A stretch of 7,354 bases of DNA. Source: Clostridiales bacterium (GTDB taxonomy: Bacteria; Bacillota; Clostridia; Lachnospirales; CAG-274). The position numbers were made by a program, and so were the translations under genes. The notes under the pieces were generated by a model, which worked only from the letters and a program-made list of their open reading frames with translations, was not told the origin of the DNA and searched no databases. The stretch's first letter is position 1, and every line of letters starts with the position of its first letter. The stretch covers positions 1 to 7,354 of the forward strand of contig JAJQBF010000143.1 in the NCBI GenBank assembly GCA_021203425.1, written 5' to 3'. Positions 1 to 5,896 of the stretch are shown one piece after another.

Positions 1-213
1 GTTCTGCTTTAAATGAACCGCTGATTCCGAAGAAACATTCAAGAATTGCTTTAAGCTTGTCTATAAGCGTTTGCTTTTTCTTTACACGCCCGGTTCCTCC
101 AAAGCAGGATACAGGCGACATCATTCGGTCTATATCTGTTCCGGTGGTTTTTATTTCACCATCTCGGAAAGCGTTTTCAATAATTCATCAAGTCGGCTCA
201 TTTGTGTTGTCAT
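1..213 (-). pseudogene. C-terminal fragment of a type I restriction subunit (HsdR-like), frameshifted
   Basis: Reading leftwards, one frame gives MTTQMSRLDEL (from 213) and then stops at 151. A second frame, open from about 185 to the window edge, continues with IENAFRDGEIKTTGTDIDRM, then SPVSCFGG, a KKKQ stretch and IDKLKAILECFFG. Joined across a one-base deletion near 185-190 the two read as one continuous protein, RLDEL-IENAFRDG. The pattern TTGTDID...PVS.FGG...KKKQ..I.KL resembles, from memory, the C-terminal tail of HsdR proteins of the EcoEI type, which cleave DNA after ATP-driven translocation. The helicase and nuclease parts are absent: the remnant begins about 14 bases beyond the IS end, where a full hsdR would be expected after rhuM. 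Changes such as SPVSC for the usual PPVSR also suggest decay. The assignment rests on remembered family patterns and on the rhuM/hsd context, so it is moderate. The gene may run past the left edge. Confidence 0.5.
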
Positions 214-226
214 CCTGTCTTTTTAA

Positions 227-241
227 GGGGCTGTGAAAAAA
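227..241 (+). repeat. Terminal inverted repeat of the IS, left (transposase 3') end
   Basis: GGGGCTGTGAAAAAA matches the opposite end of the element base for base over 15 positions. The same bases also form one arm of a hairpin (229-265), so the transposase recognition site is partly repeated in inverted orientation just inside the end. Confidence 0.85.
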
Positions 242-265
242 TTGAATTTTCAATTTTTCACAGCC
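229..265 (+). terminator. Stem-loop at the left IS end, inward-facing terminator
   Basis: GGCTGTGAAAAA(A)TTGAA pairs with TTTTCAATTTTTCACAGCC, giving a stem of about 17 bp with one bulged A and almost no loop. On the plus strand it is followed by a T-rich run (TTCTTATTTTTAT), so it can stop transcription entering the IS from the left. On the minus strand the same hairpin lies downstream of the transposase stop and may end that transcript, although no clean T-tract follows in that direction. Confidence 0.55.
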
Positions 266-357
266 TTCTTATTTTTATAAACTATTGTCATTTATACCAA
301 AATATGTGAAAATGGGCACAGTCTCCCCCTCCCCATAAAAACGGGCTTTTTTCTTGT

Positions 358-1938
358 TTATGCGGCTTCCTGAAGTCTCATTTTCTTGTTATGATATTTG
401 TATAGATTATGACCTATAGAAACTAAAAATATTTCCAAACGCACAGATTTCATACCTCTTCTTACTAAGCGTTTATACCGCCTGTCGTTTTTCATTATTC
501 CGAAAGTACCCTCGGCTTGTATGGAACAGTTCATTCTCAGCAGAGCTCCTTGAATACTTTCAAGATTTTCTATAACCTCTTTGTGATATGAAGTTAATTC
601 TTCATTAATCCTTATGGTACGGTTTCGGTCTGTTTTCTTACATTGTTTTGCATATGGGCAATCACTGCAATCCTCACATCTGTAGATTTCTTCCTGTCTG
701 CCGTATTGGTTGTATCTTACGTTTTTACGATAGGCAAATACAAATTTTTTATTGTTCGGACACCTTAACTCGCCATTTTCATCGGTTTTAAAATTAACAG
801 CTCTAAACGGATCATTATGGTATTTTTTATCTTTAGTTTCTTTCTTAAACATTGTAAACTTCATATACTTTTCCATTCCATGCTGTTCACAGAAAATGTA
901 ATTATTATATGAACCGTATCCGGCATCAGCTACCGGATATTTTGGATAAAATCCGTATGTTTCATAAAATTTGTTCATCAGAGGAACAAAACAATCCATG
1001 TCTGACCTGTATTGATTAACATCAACAACAGCTTTGTATTCATCGGCAACTCCTACCTGTACGTTATACGCAGGCAAAAGCTGATCATTTCCCATATAAT
1101 CAGTTTTTATCCTCATAAATGTTGCAGAGTGATCTGTTTTTGAATAGCTGTTTCTGCCCGGTCCGCAAATATCGATTTTCTCAACATACTCCTCCAATTT
1201 TGACGTGTATTCCATAAGCTTTTCGTAATGCCTTTGCTGCTGTGTTTTTTTATGACCTCTGCCGTGAACAAAGCTGTTGGTATCAATCTTAAAAATCTCT
1301 GTATATCTCAAAGTTATTTCTTTCAATTCTTCCGGAACATACTCTGTGTTAGTCTGTATTTTTAATCCGCTGAATGCAAACGTTTCATTTATCTCGTTTA
1401 ACAATGTGGTTATCTTTTCAAATAGTCTATATCGTGATTTTTCAGTCGCTTTCTTCCACACCCAACTGTATTTGTTGGCATTGGCTTCAAATTTTGACCC
1501 ATCTATGTAAATGTGGTTCAAGTCTACACTTTCTTCCTCAAATATTTTCTTGTTGACATCGTTAAAAATATCCTCTACAGAATCTGAAAGTACATTGTTT
1601 ATAAAATTTTCAAAAGTTTTATATGATGGTGTTTCATTATCCATCAAATACATAAACCTAATGTTTGTTTTGCAATTGTCCTCAAGGTCTCGAAGTGAGA
1701 TATATCTTTCCGACATAAATCCAAAAAGCACCGTTTTTAACATATCGACTGAATTATACCTGATTCGTCCCGTATAATGTTTCGGAACATTTTTCAGATA
1801 CTTATTTAAATCCATTCCCTCCATAAATTTGTCAAATGTTAAAACCGGATCGTTTATGTCTAAAAAATCTGAAATAAACATTGGCAATCTGCCTTGTTTT
1901 GGTGTATAATTGTTTTTGGTGGTAATGTTTTTTGTCAT
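358..1938 (-). CDS. IS1182-family DDE transposase
   Basis: This 526-aa protein catalyses cut-and-paste movement of the surrounding IS. The N-terminal region (about 15-115) has the DUF772-type fold typical of IS1182/IS5-like transposases (GRIRYNSVDMLKTVLFGFM). The RNase H-like catalytic core shows the three acidic residues: D146 in YIDGSKFEANANKY, D338 in PVADAGYGSY and E476 in QAEGTFGIMKNDRRYKR. A cysteine cluster (C421, C424, C427, C433) before the last catalytic residue is a common IS1182 zinc-knuckle-like insertion. Length is normal for the family and no frameshift is seen, so the protein may be active. The start at 1938 gives the full N-terminus, but only a weak ribosome binding site precedes it, as is usual for transposases. 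The group II intron ends 20 bases upstream of this start, separating the gene from the IS end and terminator on that side. Confidence 0.93.
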   Translation of the reverse strand: MTKNITTKNNYTPKQGRLPMFISDFLDINDPVLTFDKFMEGMDLNKYLKNVPKHYTGRIRYNSVDMLKTVLFGFMSERYISLRDLEDNCKTNIRFMYLMDNETPSYKTFENFINNVLSDSVEDIFNDVNKKIFEEESVDLNHIYIDGSKFEANANKYSWVWKKATEKSRYRLFEKITTLLNEINETFAFSGLKIQTNTEYVPEELKEITLRYTEIFKIDTNSFVHGRGHKKTQQQRHYEKLMEYTSKLEEYVEKIDICGPGRNSYSKTDHSATFMRIKTDYMGNDQLLPAYNVQVGVADEYKAVVDVNQYRSDMDCFVPLMNKFYETYGFYPKYPVADAGYGSYNNYIFCEQHGMEKYMKFTMFKKETKDKKYHNDPFRAVNFKTDENGELRCPNNKKFVFAYRKNVRYNQYGRQEEIYRCEDCSDCPYAKQCKKTDRNRTIRINEELTSYHKEVIENLESIQGALLRMNCSIQAEGTFGIMKNDRRYKRLVRRGMKSVRLEIFLVSIGHNLYKYHNKKMRLQEAA

Positions 1939-1958
1939 ATATCTATTTTACCAATTGA

Positions 1959-1993
1959 GTAGGAGGCTACCCATTAATTGAGTAGCCGACCTC
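1959..1993 (-). ncRNA. Group II intron domain VI (branch-point helix)
   Basis: Immediately after domain V the minus strand reads GAGGTCGGCTAC, a short loop, then GTAGCCTCCTAC. The GGCTAC/GTAGCC stem carries imperfect pairing near its base, where the bulged branch-point adenosine is expected. The A of the terminal CCTAC is the likely candidate region. The 3' splice site after CTAC follows the usual AY ending of these introns. Confidence 0.65.
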
Positions 1994-2031
1994 TCACACC
2001 ACCGTGCGTACCGTTCGGTACACGGCGGTTC
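1994..2031 (-). ncRNA. Group II intron domain V (catalytic helix)
   Basis: Minus-strand GAACCGCCGTGTACCG, AA, then CGGTACGCACGGTGGT folds as a lower stem CCGCCGTG/CACGGTGG, a two-base CG bulge and an upper TACCG/CGGTA stem. The lower stem contains the CGC catalytic triad that marks class C introns, where most other group II introns have AGC. It starts two bases after the stop codon of the maturase gene. Confidence 0.85.
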
Positions 2032-2032
2032 C

Positions 2033-3445
2033 TTAGTTTTCACGCATTTTCAGATAATAGTCAGTCATTGAGATATATCCAAGGCTGGCTATTATTTCTT
2101 TTGTAAGCACACTGTTCAGCATTATTGCCGCTCGCCATATGCCTTTGCGGCAATTTGCCATTTCGTGTACTTTCCATTCGGGTATACCAAACTTCTTTAT
2201 CATTCGGTATCTTGTTTTGACTTTCTTCCATTGTTTCCAGTAAATAGCCCTTATCTTTCGTCTCAGCCATTCATCTGTTACAATTAACAGATTCTTCATA
2301 TCGGCAAGCGAGAAATAATTAATCCATCCTCTGATGAATTGTTTCAATTTCTCCGTTCTGTACTCGTTTCCCCATCCATTGCTTCTGCTTGTCAATTCTC
2401 GAAGTTTATTCTTCATCTTCACTATTGACTTTGGATGTACTCTGAAACGGCACTTGCCTTTATATCTATATAAGCTATAGCCAAGATATTTTACTTTGCT
2501 TATATGCGCAACAGTTATTTTCTTTCGGTTTACTTTTAAGAAAAGTTTACCCTCTATATATGGAACAATATTGTTTAAGGTTCTTATTGCACTTTTCTTG
2601 CTTTTGCAGAAAATCATACAATCATCGGCATAGCGCACAAATCTGTGCCCTCTGCGTTCCAGTTCCTTATCCATCTCATTCAACATAATGTTGCTAAGCA
2701 ACGGGCTTAACGGTCCGCCTTGCGGCATACCAACTTCGGTCTTTTCAAACAGACCTTTGTAGATAACTCCCGCATTTAGATATTTGTGTATAAGCGATAT
2801 AACTCTACCATCTTTTACGGTTCTCGATAACACTTCTATCAGTTTGCTTTGACAAACTGTATCGAAGAATTTCTCTAAATCCATATCAACTACATATACA
2901 TAACCGTCATTTACATTCTTTTGGTATTGTTTAAGGGCATTCTTTGCCCCTCTTTTGGGTCTGAAGCCAAAACTGTTGTTCGAAAATTGTTTTTCATAGA
3001 TAGGAGAAAGCACTTGTGTAATTGCCTGTTGTATTACTCGGTCAACTACTGTAGGTACTCCTAATTTTCGATACTCTCCCTTTGTTTCTTTGGGTATTTC
3101 TACCCTTCGGACTGGGTTAGGTTTATACTTACCTTCCTTCAACTGCTGAATTAAAGTCCCTCGGTTTTCTTTAAGATACGGCAGAAGTTCATCTACACTC
3201 ATCCTATCGACACCGCCTGAGCCTTTGTTGGATTTTACCTTCTTATAAGCTGCATTGAGATTATCTCGGTGTAAAATCTTTTCCAACAGTCCGTCCGTCT
3301 GAAAATGTGCAACAATGTTGTTGTTTTCGGCAATCCTTTGACAGTCGGACACTTCTGCATACTCTTTCTGTTCCGCAGATACCATTTGCAGATAGTCCTC
3401 TATATGAAGTTGTCTGTCCTTAAATCTGTCTTTGGTTACATTCAT
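2033..3445 (-). CDS. ltrA: Group II intron reverse transcriptase/maturase
   Basis: This 470-aa intron-encoded protein assists splicing and copies the intron RNA into DNA during mobility. RT blocks are in order: the substrate-positioning segment with GSGGVDRMS (76-84), IPKETKGEYRKLGVPTVVDR (117-136), FSNNSFGFRPKRGA (154-167), VVDMDLEKFFDTV (185-197), the PQGGPLSPLLSN block (241-252) and the polymerase active site FVRYADD (D274 and D275, with D187 or D189 as the third metal ligand). The thumb/maturase X domain follows at about 340-455. The protein ends at KMREN with no HNH endonuclease, as expected for class C introns, which use pre-formed single strands at terminators and forks. AGGAG lies 11 bases upstream of the start at 3445. 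The stop nearly touches domain V. No internal stop or frameshift is seen. Confidence 0.95.
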   Translation of the reverse strand: MNVTKDRFKDRQLHIEDYLQMVSAEQKEYAEVSDCQRIAENNNIVAHFQTDGLLEKILHRDNLNAAYKKVKSNKGSGGVDRMSVDELLPYLKENRGTLIQQLKEGKYKPNPVRRVEIPKETKGEYRKLGVPTVVDRVIQQAITQVLSPIYEKQFSNNSFGFRPKRGAKNALKQYQKNVNDGYVYVVDMDLEKFFDTVCQSKLIEVLSRTVKDGRVISLIHKYLNAGVIYKGLFEKTEVGMPQGGPLSPLLSNIMLNEMDKELERRGHRFVRYADDCMIFCKSKKSAIRTLNNIVPYIEGKLFLKVNRKKITVAHISKVKYLGYSLYRYKGKCRFRVHPKSIVKMKNKLRELTSRSNGWGNEYRTEKLKQFIRGWINYFSLADMKNLLIVTDEWLRRKIRAIYWKQWKKVKTRYRMIKKFGIPEWKVHEMANCRKGIWRAAIMLNSVLTKEIIASLGYISMTDYYLKMREN

Positions 3446-3848
3446 TTACTAAACATCTCCTAAAGTTCAGTCCTTTCCATAACGTTTGCAACCATTATGG
3501 TACTATGACCTCTGCTGACTTCTCACCGTTCGTTGTTACTACAGGTTTCATATTCTATTTCCACCTGCCGATGAGACCTCCTCGGGTACTCACACATTCT
3601 TTCTCTTCATCTATCTGCTGTATTTACTATGCCTATTTCCGTGTAGTTTTCGGACTTCAACTTGTAAGGCAGTCTTATCCATAGCCATAGCCTGATACAA
3701 TTTCTGTTCGTCAGACCGAAGATTTGCCACCGTCTTCCTTCAGATTCCACCTCGCGATGGACACCCTTGACTTTGGCTATATCCTTCCCACTACCGGGCG
3801 GATTCAGGACTTTCATCTGTTAGAACGTGCGCTCGCCGAGCGCACCAA

Positions 3849-3890
3849 AAAGAGGATTTCTGCTCATTAATTTGAGTAAAAATCCTCTTT
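3849..3890 (-). terminator. Intrinsic terminator inside the IS end, target of the intron
   Basis: On the minus strand an 11-bp perfect stem AAAGAGGATTT / AAATCCTCTTT is followed by further Ts. An additional CTC/GAG pairing lies in the loop. It is 15 bases inside the right IS repeat, so it would stop transcripts leaving rhuM before they reach the transposase. In the intron-free IS it would lie about 30 bases upstream of the transposase start. The group IIC intron is inserted about four bases past the stem. Confidence 0.8.
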
Positions 3891-3904
3891 ATTTGTTAGG
3901 ACTG

Positions 3905-3919
3905 TTTTTTCACAGCCCC
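3905..3919 (-). repeat. Terminal inverted repeat of the IS, right (transposase 5') end
   Basis: TTTTTTCACAGCCCC on the plus strand is the exact reverse complement of the left end (227-241). Position 3920 is the only base between this repeat and the stop codon of rhuM. Confidence 0.85.
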
Positions 3920-3920
3920 A

Positions 3921-4967
3921 TCATTTAATTTGCTCACCACTGCTTTCTATGAAATTATCAAAATCACTTTTATACAACCTATCCTGAACAACACGATATT
4001 TTTCAAATTCCGTTAATGCGTGCATTTTTGCAAGTTCAGCAGACACTTTTCCTGCATCCTTTAAAATATCTCTGTCCCAAACTCTGAGAAAGCCGTTAAG
4101 TCTTTCTTCCCAGTCTGCCATTGTCATCGGAATATGCCATTCTGCCTGCATTTCAGCCAAATCCAAATAAGCGGATACAATTCTTTCAAGCTGTCTTATT
4201 TCATTTTCCGTAAGGTAATTTTTAGCTACAACAACATCATACCTATGAATTTTTCCTGTCGGTGAACCGTCCCAGCTTGTCAGCCCCATATGTTCTTTTT
4301 CCGCATCTGCACGGTTATAAATCACCTCTGCGGCTGTTTGTCCATGTACACTGTAGTGGAGCTTATTTTGAACGGCGGCAAAAAAACGTCTTGTAGCCTT
4401 TGCAGACGAATCGTAATCCAAAGCAGTGGCATAAATATCTGTTATTTTCTGATAAAATTTACGCTCTGACATGCGAATTTCTCTGACTTTTTCCAACTGC
4501 TTCTCAAAGTATTCCTGAGTAAGTGTTGTGCCTCCGTTTTTAAGACGTTCATCGTCCATAACCCAACCTTGAATAGTATAGTCTTTTACAATTGAGTTAG
4601 CCCATTTTCTAAACTGCACCGCACGTTCATTGTTCACTTTGAAACCAACAGCAATAATCATCTGTAAATTATAATGCTTTGTATCTCTTGAAACCTGTCT
4701 GTTTCCCTCGGCTTGAACTATCCGGAAATTCCGGATAGTTGCTGTTTCTGACAGCTCATTGTCGGCATATATTTTTTTGATATGTTCATTAATCGTACGA
4801 ACATTTACATCATAAAGCACAGCCATCATTTTTTGAGTAAGCCAAATATTTTCATCTTCATAACGCATTTCTATACTGTCATTGCTGTCGCCGGTCGACG
4901 CAACAAAGGTCAAATATTCAGCCGCCGAAGAACGTATTGCAGGAAACTCTTTTTTCTGTTTTTTCAT
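3921..4967 (-). CDS. rhuM: RhuM family protein (virulence_RhuM, PF13310)
   Basis: This 348-aa protein is named after the Salmonella SPI-3 gene rhuM. Its biochemical role is not established, but relatives often sit between hsdS and hsdR in type I R-M operons. The N-terminal part has a helix-turn-helix-like segment IWLTQKMMAVLYDVNVRTIN (41-60), followed by the family signature YNLQMIIAVGFKVNNERAVQ (99-118) and FRKWAN. The C-terminal half contains ERKFYQKITDIYATALDYD (168-186) and the stretch from FFAAVQNKLHYSVHG to the HMGLTSW motif (195-232). A ribosome binding site GAGGTG at 4974-4979 is six bases from the start and overlaps the stop region of the hsd fragment, which indicates former translational coupling. 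The reading frame is full length while its R-M neighbours are ruined. Its stop is one base from the IS. Confidence 0.9.
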   Translation of the reverse strand: MKKQKKEFPAIRSSAAEYLTFVASTGDSNDSIEMRYEDENIWLTQKMMAVLYDVNVRTINEHIKKIYADNELSETATIRNFRIVQAEGNRQVSRDTKHYNLQMIIAVGFKVNNERAVQFRKWANSIVKDYTIQGWVMDDERLKNGGTTLTQEYFEKQLEKVREIRMSERKFYQKITDIYATALDYDSSAKATRRFFAAVQNKLHYSVHGQTAAEVIYNRADAEKEHMGLTSWDGSPTGKIHRYDVVVAKNYLTENEIRQLERIVSAYLDLAEMQAEWHIPMTMADWEERLNGFLRVWDRDILKDAGKVSAELAKMHALTEFEKYRVVQDRLYKSDFDNFIESSGEQIK

Positions 4968-4970
4968 TTT

Positions 4971-5057
4971 TTACACCTCTATTTCAGCTATAATTTTTGC
5001 TATTTCGTCCCTAAGAATCTGTTCACGGGCAACAATTTCTTCTATCTCCGCATTTAA
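4971..5057 (-). pseudogene. C-terminal remnant of a type I R-M subunit (HsdS or HsdM)
   Basis: Upstream of rhuM a frame ends with LNAEIEEIVAREQILRDEIA, KIIAEIEV and TAA, an amphipathic coiled-coil-like tail. I read it as the last 28 residues of a type I modification or specificity subunit, which commonly end in such a helix and precede rhuM. This is inference from pattern and position. The frame has no start codon of its own and upstream runs into the overlapping frame of a HAD hydrolase start, so the body of the gene is missing. The stop is three bases from the rhuM start, preserving the original operon spacing. Confidence 0.5.
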
Positions 5058-5130
5058 GCCAGCCCATAGTGGAAAGCCTCTCCGTGTCAAAAATAACTCC
5101 GTCCATATCAAATATTATTCCCTTAACCAT
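5023..5130 (-). pseudogene. Truncated N-terminus of a HAD-superfamily hydrolase
   Basis: A strong ribosome binding site (AGGAGG, 5134-5139 region) precedes ATG at 5130. The first residues, MVKGIIFDMDGVIFDTERLS, are the classic motif I of HAD phosphatases of the beta-phosphoglucomutase type, with nucleophile D8 and general acid D10 in FDMDGV. Similarity seems to persist to about GWLKCG. The frame then enters sequence belonging to the hsd remnant in another frame and stops after 35 codons, whereas a working enzyme needs about 210. The gene lies 33 bases after the membrane-protein gene on the same strand and was probably cotranscribed with it. The junction near 5045-5065 marks a deletion or an island insertion. 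Confidence 0.75.
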
Positions 5131-5163
5131 TTTGTCCTCCTCACTGCAATATATCATATATTT

Positions 5164-5736
5164 TCAAATAATAACAACTATCGAAATTACCGCCGGAATA
5201 ACTGCTGCCAAAATCAGCGGTATTGCTCCGTCATAATAACCCAACGTGCTGTCAAGTTTATAATACAATATGTAGCATATAAGACTGACCGCCACCGCTG
5301 CAGCTGTAATTATAATAAAAACAACATCGGTAAACTTTGAAAAATGTTCTTCTGCATACAGTGCATTCAGTTCTGAAAACATCAAAACAGCCCAGCCTAC
5401 TATCAAAAACAGCTCTGTTGTAACCTGACGTTTCAAAGCAACAGAAGTCAACCCGTACAAAATCAAATATGCGGCTATTCCTCCAACTAAAATAAAGCTT
5501 CCGGGCATCAATCCTGTCTGAAGCTTTAAGGGCTCGTTCCCTCTTACTATTTCGGCTATGCCTGCCAAACCGAAAACAAACGCGGGAAGCAAAAGCCACC
5601 CACTCTTCATACCTTTGACCGCTCCCGTTGGTTTAAAAGCCAAAAGCCACCATGCCAAATAAAACAAGCAGCAAATTATAAGCAAAACATTACCTGCCAG
5701 TATCTGTTTTGTCTGCTCATCTAACCGATATATCAT
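5164..5736 (-). CDS. Six-helix integral membrane protein of unknown function
   Basis: I do not recognise the family. With the start at 5736 (MIYRLDEQTKQ) the protein is 190 aa. GGGGAG lies six bases upstream, and a promoter about 50 bases further up fits this start; a longer frame from 5820 would begin upstream of that promoter and is unlikely. Hydrophobic segments, probably six membrane spans, lie roughly at residues 13-35, 46-66, 77-102, 107-127, 136-158 and 167-190. There is no signal peptide cleavage motif, no conserved charged cluster inside the membrane and no catalytic motif that I can name. The last helix runs to the C-terminus. It is divergent from the DUF3990/HTH operon and is followed by the HAD fragment in the same direction. 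Confidence 0.75.
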   Translation of the reverse strand: MIYRLDEQTKQILAGNVLLIICCLFYLAWWLLAFKPTGAVKGMKSGWLLLPAFVFGLAGIAEIVRGNEPLKLQTGLMPGSFILVGGIAAYLILYGLTSVALKRQVTTELFLIVGWAVLMFSELNALYAEEHFSKFTDVVFIIITAAAVAVSLICYILYYKLDSTLGYYDGAIPLILAAVIPAVISIVVII

Positions 5737-5782
5737 TATAATCTCCCCTTTCATATGCAGTATCTTATCTTTTCTATAATTG

Positions 5783-5811
5783 ATTATATCAAAGCAAACT
5801 GTCAAAAGCAA
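5783..5811 (-). promoter_or_regulatory. Promoter of the membrane-protein gene
   Basis: The minus strand carries an extended -10 box TGATATAAT (hexamer at 5783-5788) and a weak -35 TTGCTT (5806-5811) with a 17-bp spacer. Transcription would start near 5776, about 40 bases before the ATG at 5736. A perfect TTGACA nearby (about 5800-5805) is only 11 bases from this -10 and is not its partner. Confidence 0.55.
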
Positions 5812-5847
5812 CAAAATCAAAATTCTTTAAAAAATATATTTATCGGA

Positions 5848-5876
5848 TTGACATTATACTCCTTTAGGAGTATAAT
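5848..5876 (+). promoter_or_regulatory. Consensus sigma-A promoter of the DUF3990/HTH operon
   Basis: A perfect -35 TTGACA (5848-5853) and a perfect -10 TATAAT (5871-5876) are separated by 17 bp, the ideal arrangement for the housekeeping sigma factor. The predicted transcript starts near 5883, only about 14 bases before the ATG at 5897, so the leader is very short and just contains the ribosome binding site GAGGGG (5883-5888). So strong a promoter implies tight repression. Confidence 0.85.
5853..5876 (+). promoter_or_regulatory. Palindromic operator within the promoter
   Basis: ATTATACTCCT, two central Ts, then AGGAGTATAAT form a perfect 11-bp-arm dyad. It begins at the last base of the -35 box and ends with the last base of the -10. 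It is the right size for a dimer of an XRE-type HTH protein, and bound protein would block RNA polymerase. The obvious candidate is the HTH protein encoded at the end of this operon (inference). The symmetry could also form a DNA or RNA hairpin, but it lies upstream of the transcription start, which argues for protein binding. Confidence 0.75.
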
Positions 5877-5896
5877 TATAATGAGGGGTTGATTAA

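Larger units (their letters stand above)
1959..3845 (-). mobile_element. Group II intron, class C (bacterial IIC), with maturase ORF
   Basis: This retroelement is a self-splicing ribozyme of about 1.89 kb. Its 5' end on the minus strand is GTGCGCTCGGCGAGCGCAC (3845 downwards), matching the GUGYG rule. Domain I follows, with stretches I recognise as close to the Oceanobacillus iheyensis IIC intron: GGGTGTCC, GTGGAATCTGAAGGAAG, CTTCGGTCTGA and later GAAGTCAGCAGAGGTCATAG. The RT ORF occupies domain IV, and domains V and VI close the element. The 3' end is placed after CTAC at 1959, with an uncertainty of a few bases. It lies a few bases downstream of a hairpin terminator (3849-3890), the insertion preference known for class C introns. 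All parts appear present, so it may splice. A 69-codon frame at 3607-3816 lies within ribozyme domain I and is not a gene. Confidence 0.9.
227..3919 (-). mobile_element. IS1182-family insertion sequence carrying a group IIC intron
   Basis: The element is bounded by perfect 15-bp inverted repeats GGGGCTGTGAAAAAA (227-241 and, inverted, 3905-3919). It contains one DDE transposase gene on the minus strand. Total length is 3693 bp, and removing the intron at 1959-3845 leaves about 1806 bp, normal for IS1182-type elements. The non-coding 266-357 between the left hairpin and the transposase stop is AT-rich and holds nothing I can call. No target-site duplication is evident: the outside bases are TTAA at the left and ATCA at the right. 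The right end lies one base past the TGA stop of rhuM and the left end abuts the hsdR remnant. This fits insertion into an R-M operon at the rhuM/hsdR junction followed by loss of most of hsdR, perhaps by an IS-adjacent deletion (inference). Confidence 0.85.

Noticed and set aside
330..353. CCC...GGGC followed by six Ts as a terminator after the transposase
   Set aside because: The possible stem has only three or four pairs, and the T run faces into the transposase gene.
1277..1777. Plus-strand reading frames of 60-88 codons opposite the transposase
   Set aside because: They are antisense shadows of the transposase gene, with no ribosome sites and low-complexity composition.
2061..2270. 69-codon minus-strand frame overlapping the intron maturase
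   Set aside because: It is another frame of the C-terminal maturase domain, which is itself well conserved.
3607..3816. 69-codon minus-strand frame upstream of the maturase
   Set aside because: It lies within ribozyme domain I; the nucleotide sequence matches the conserved group IIC RNA and not a protein.
4782..5340. Plus-strand frames of 91 and 152 codons over the rhuM start and the HAD/hsd junction
   Set aside because: They run antisense across several genes and their remnants, have no ribosome site or family resemblance, and are explained by AT-rich antisense sequence.
5258..5599. 113-codon minus-strand frame in the membrane-protein gene
   Set aside because: It is a shifted-frame shadow of the six-helix protein; composition is rich in R, C and F, as expected for such shadows.
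5737..5820. Longer start (MILLLL...) for the membrane protein
   Set aside because: The region contains the gene's own promoter, and the GGGGAG site fits the ATG at 5736.
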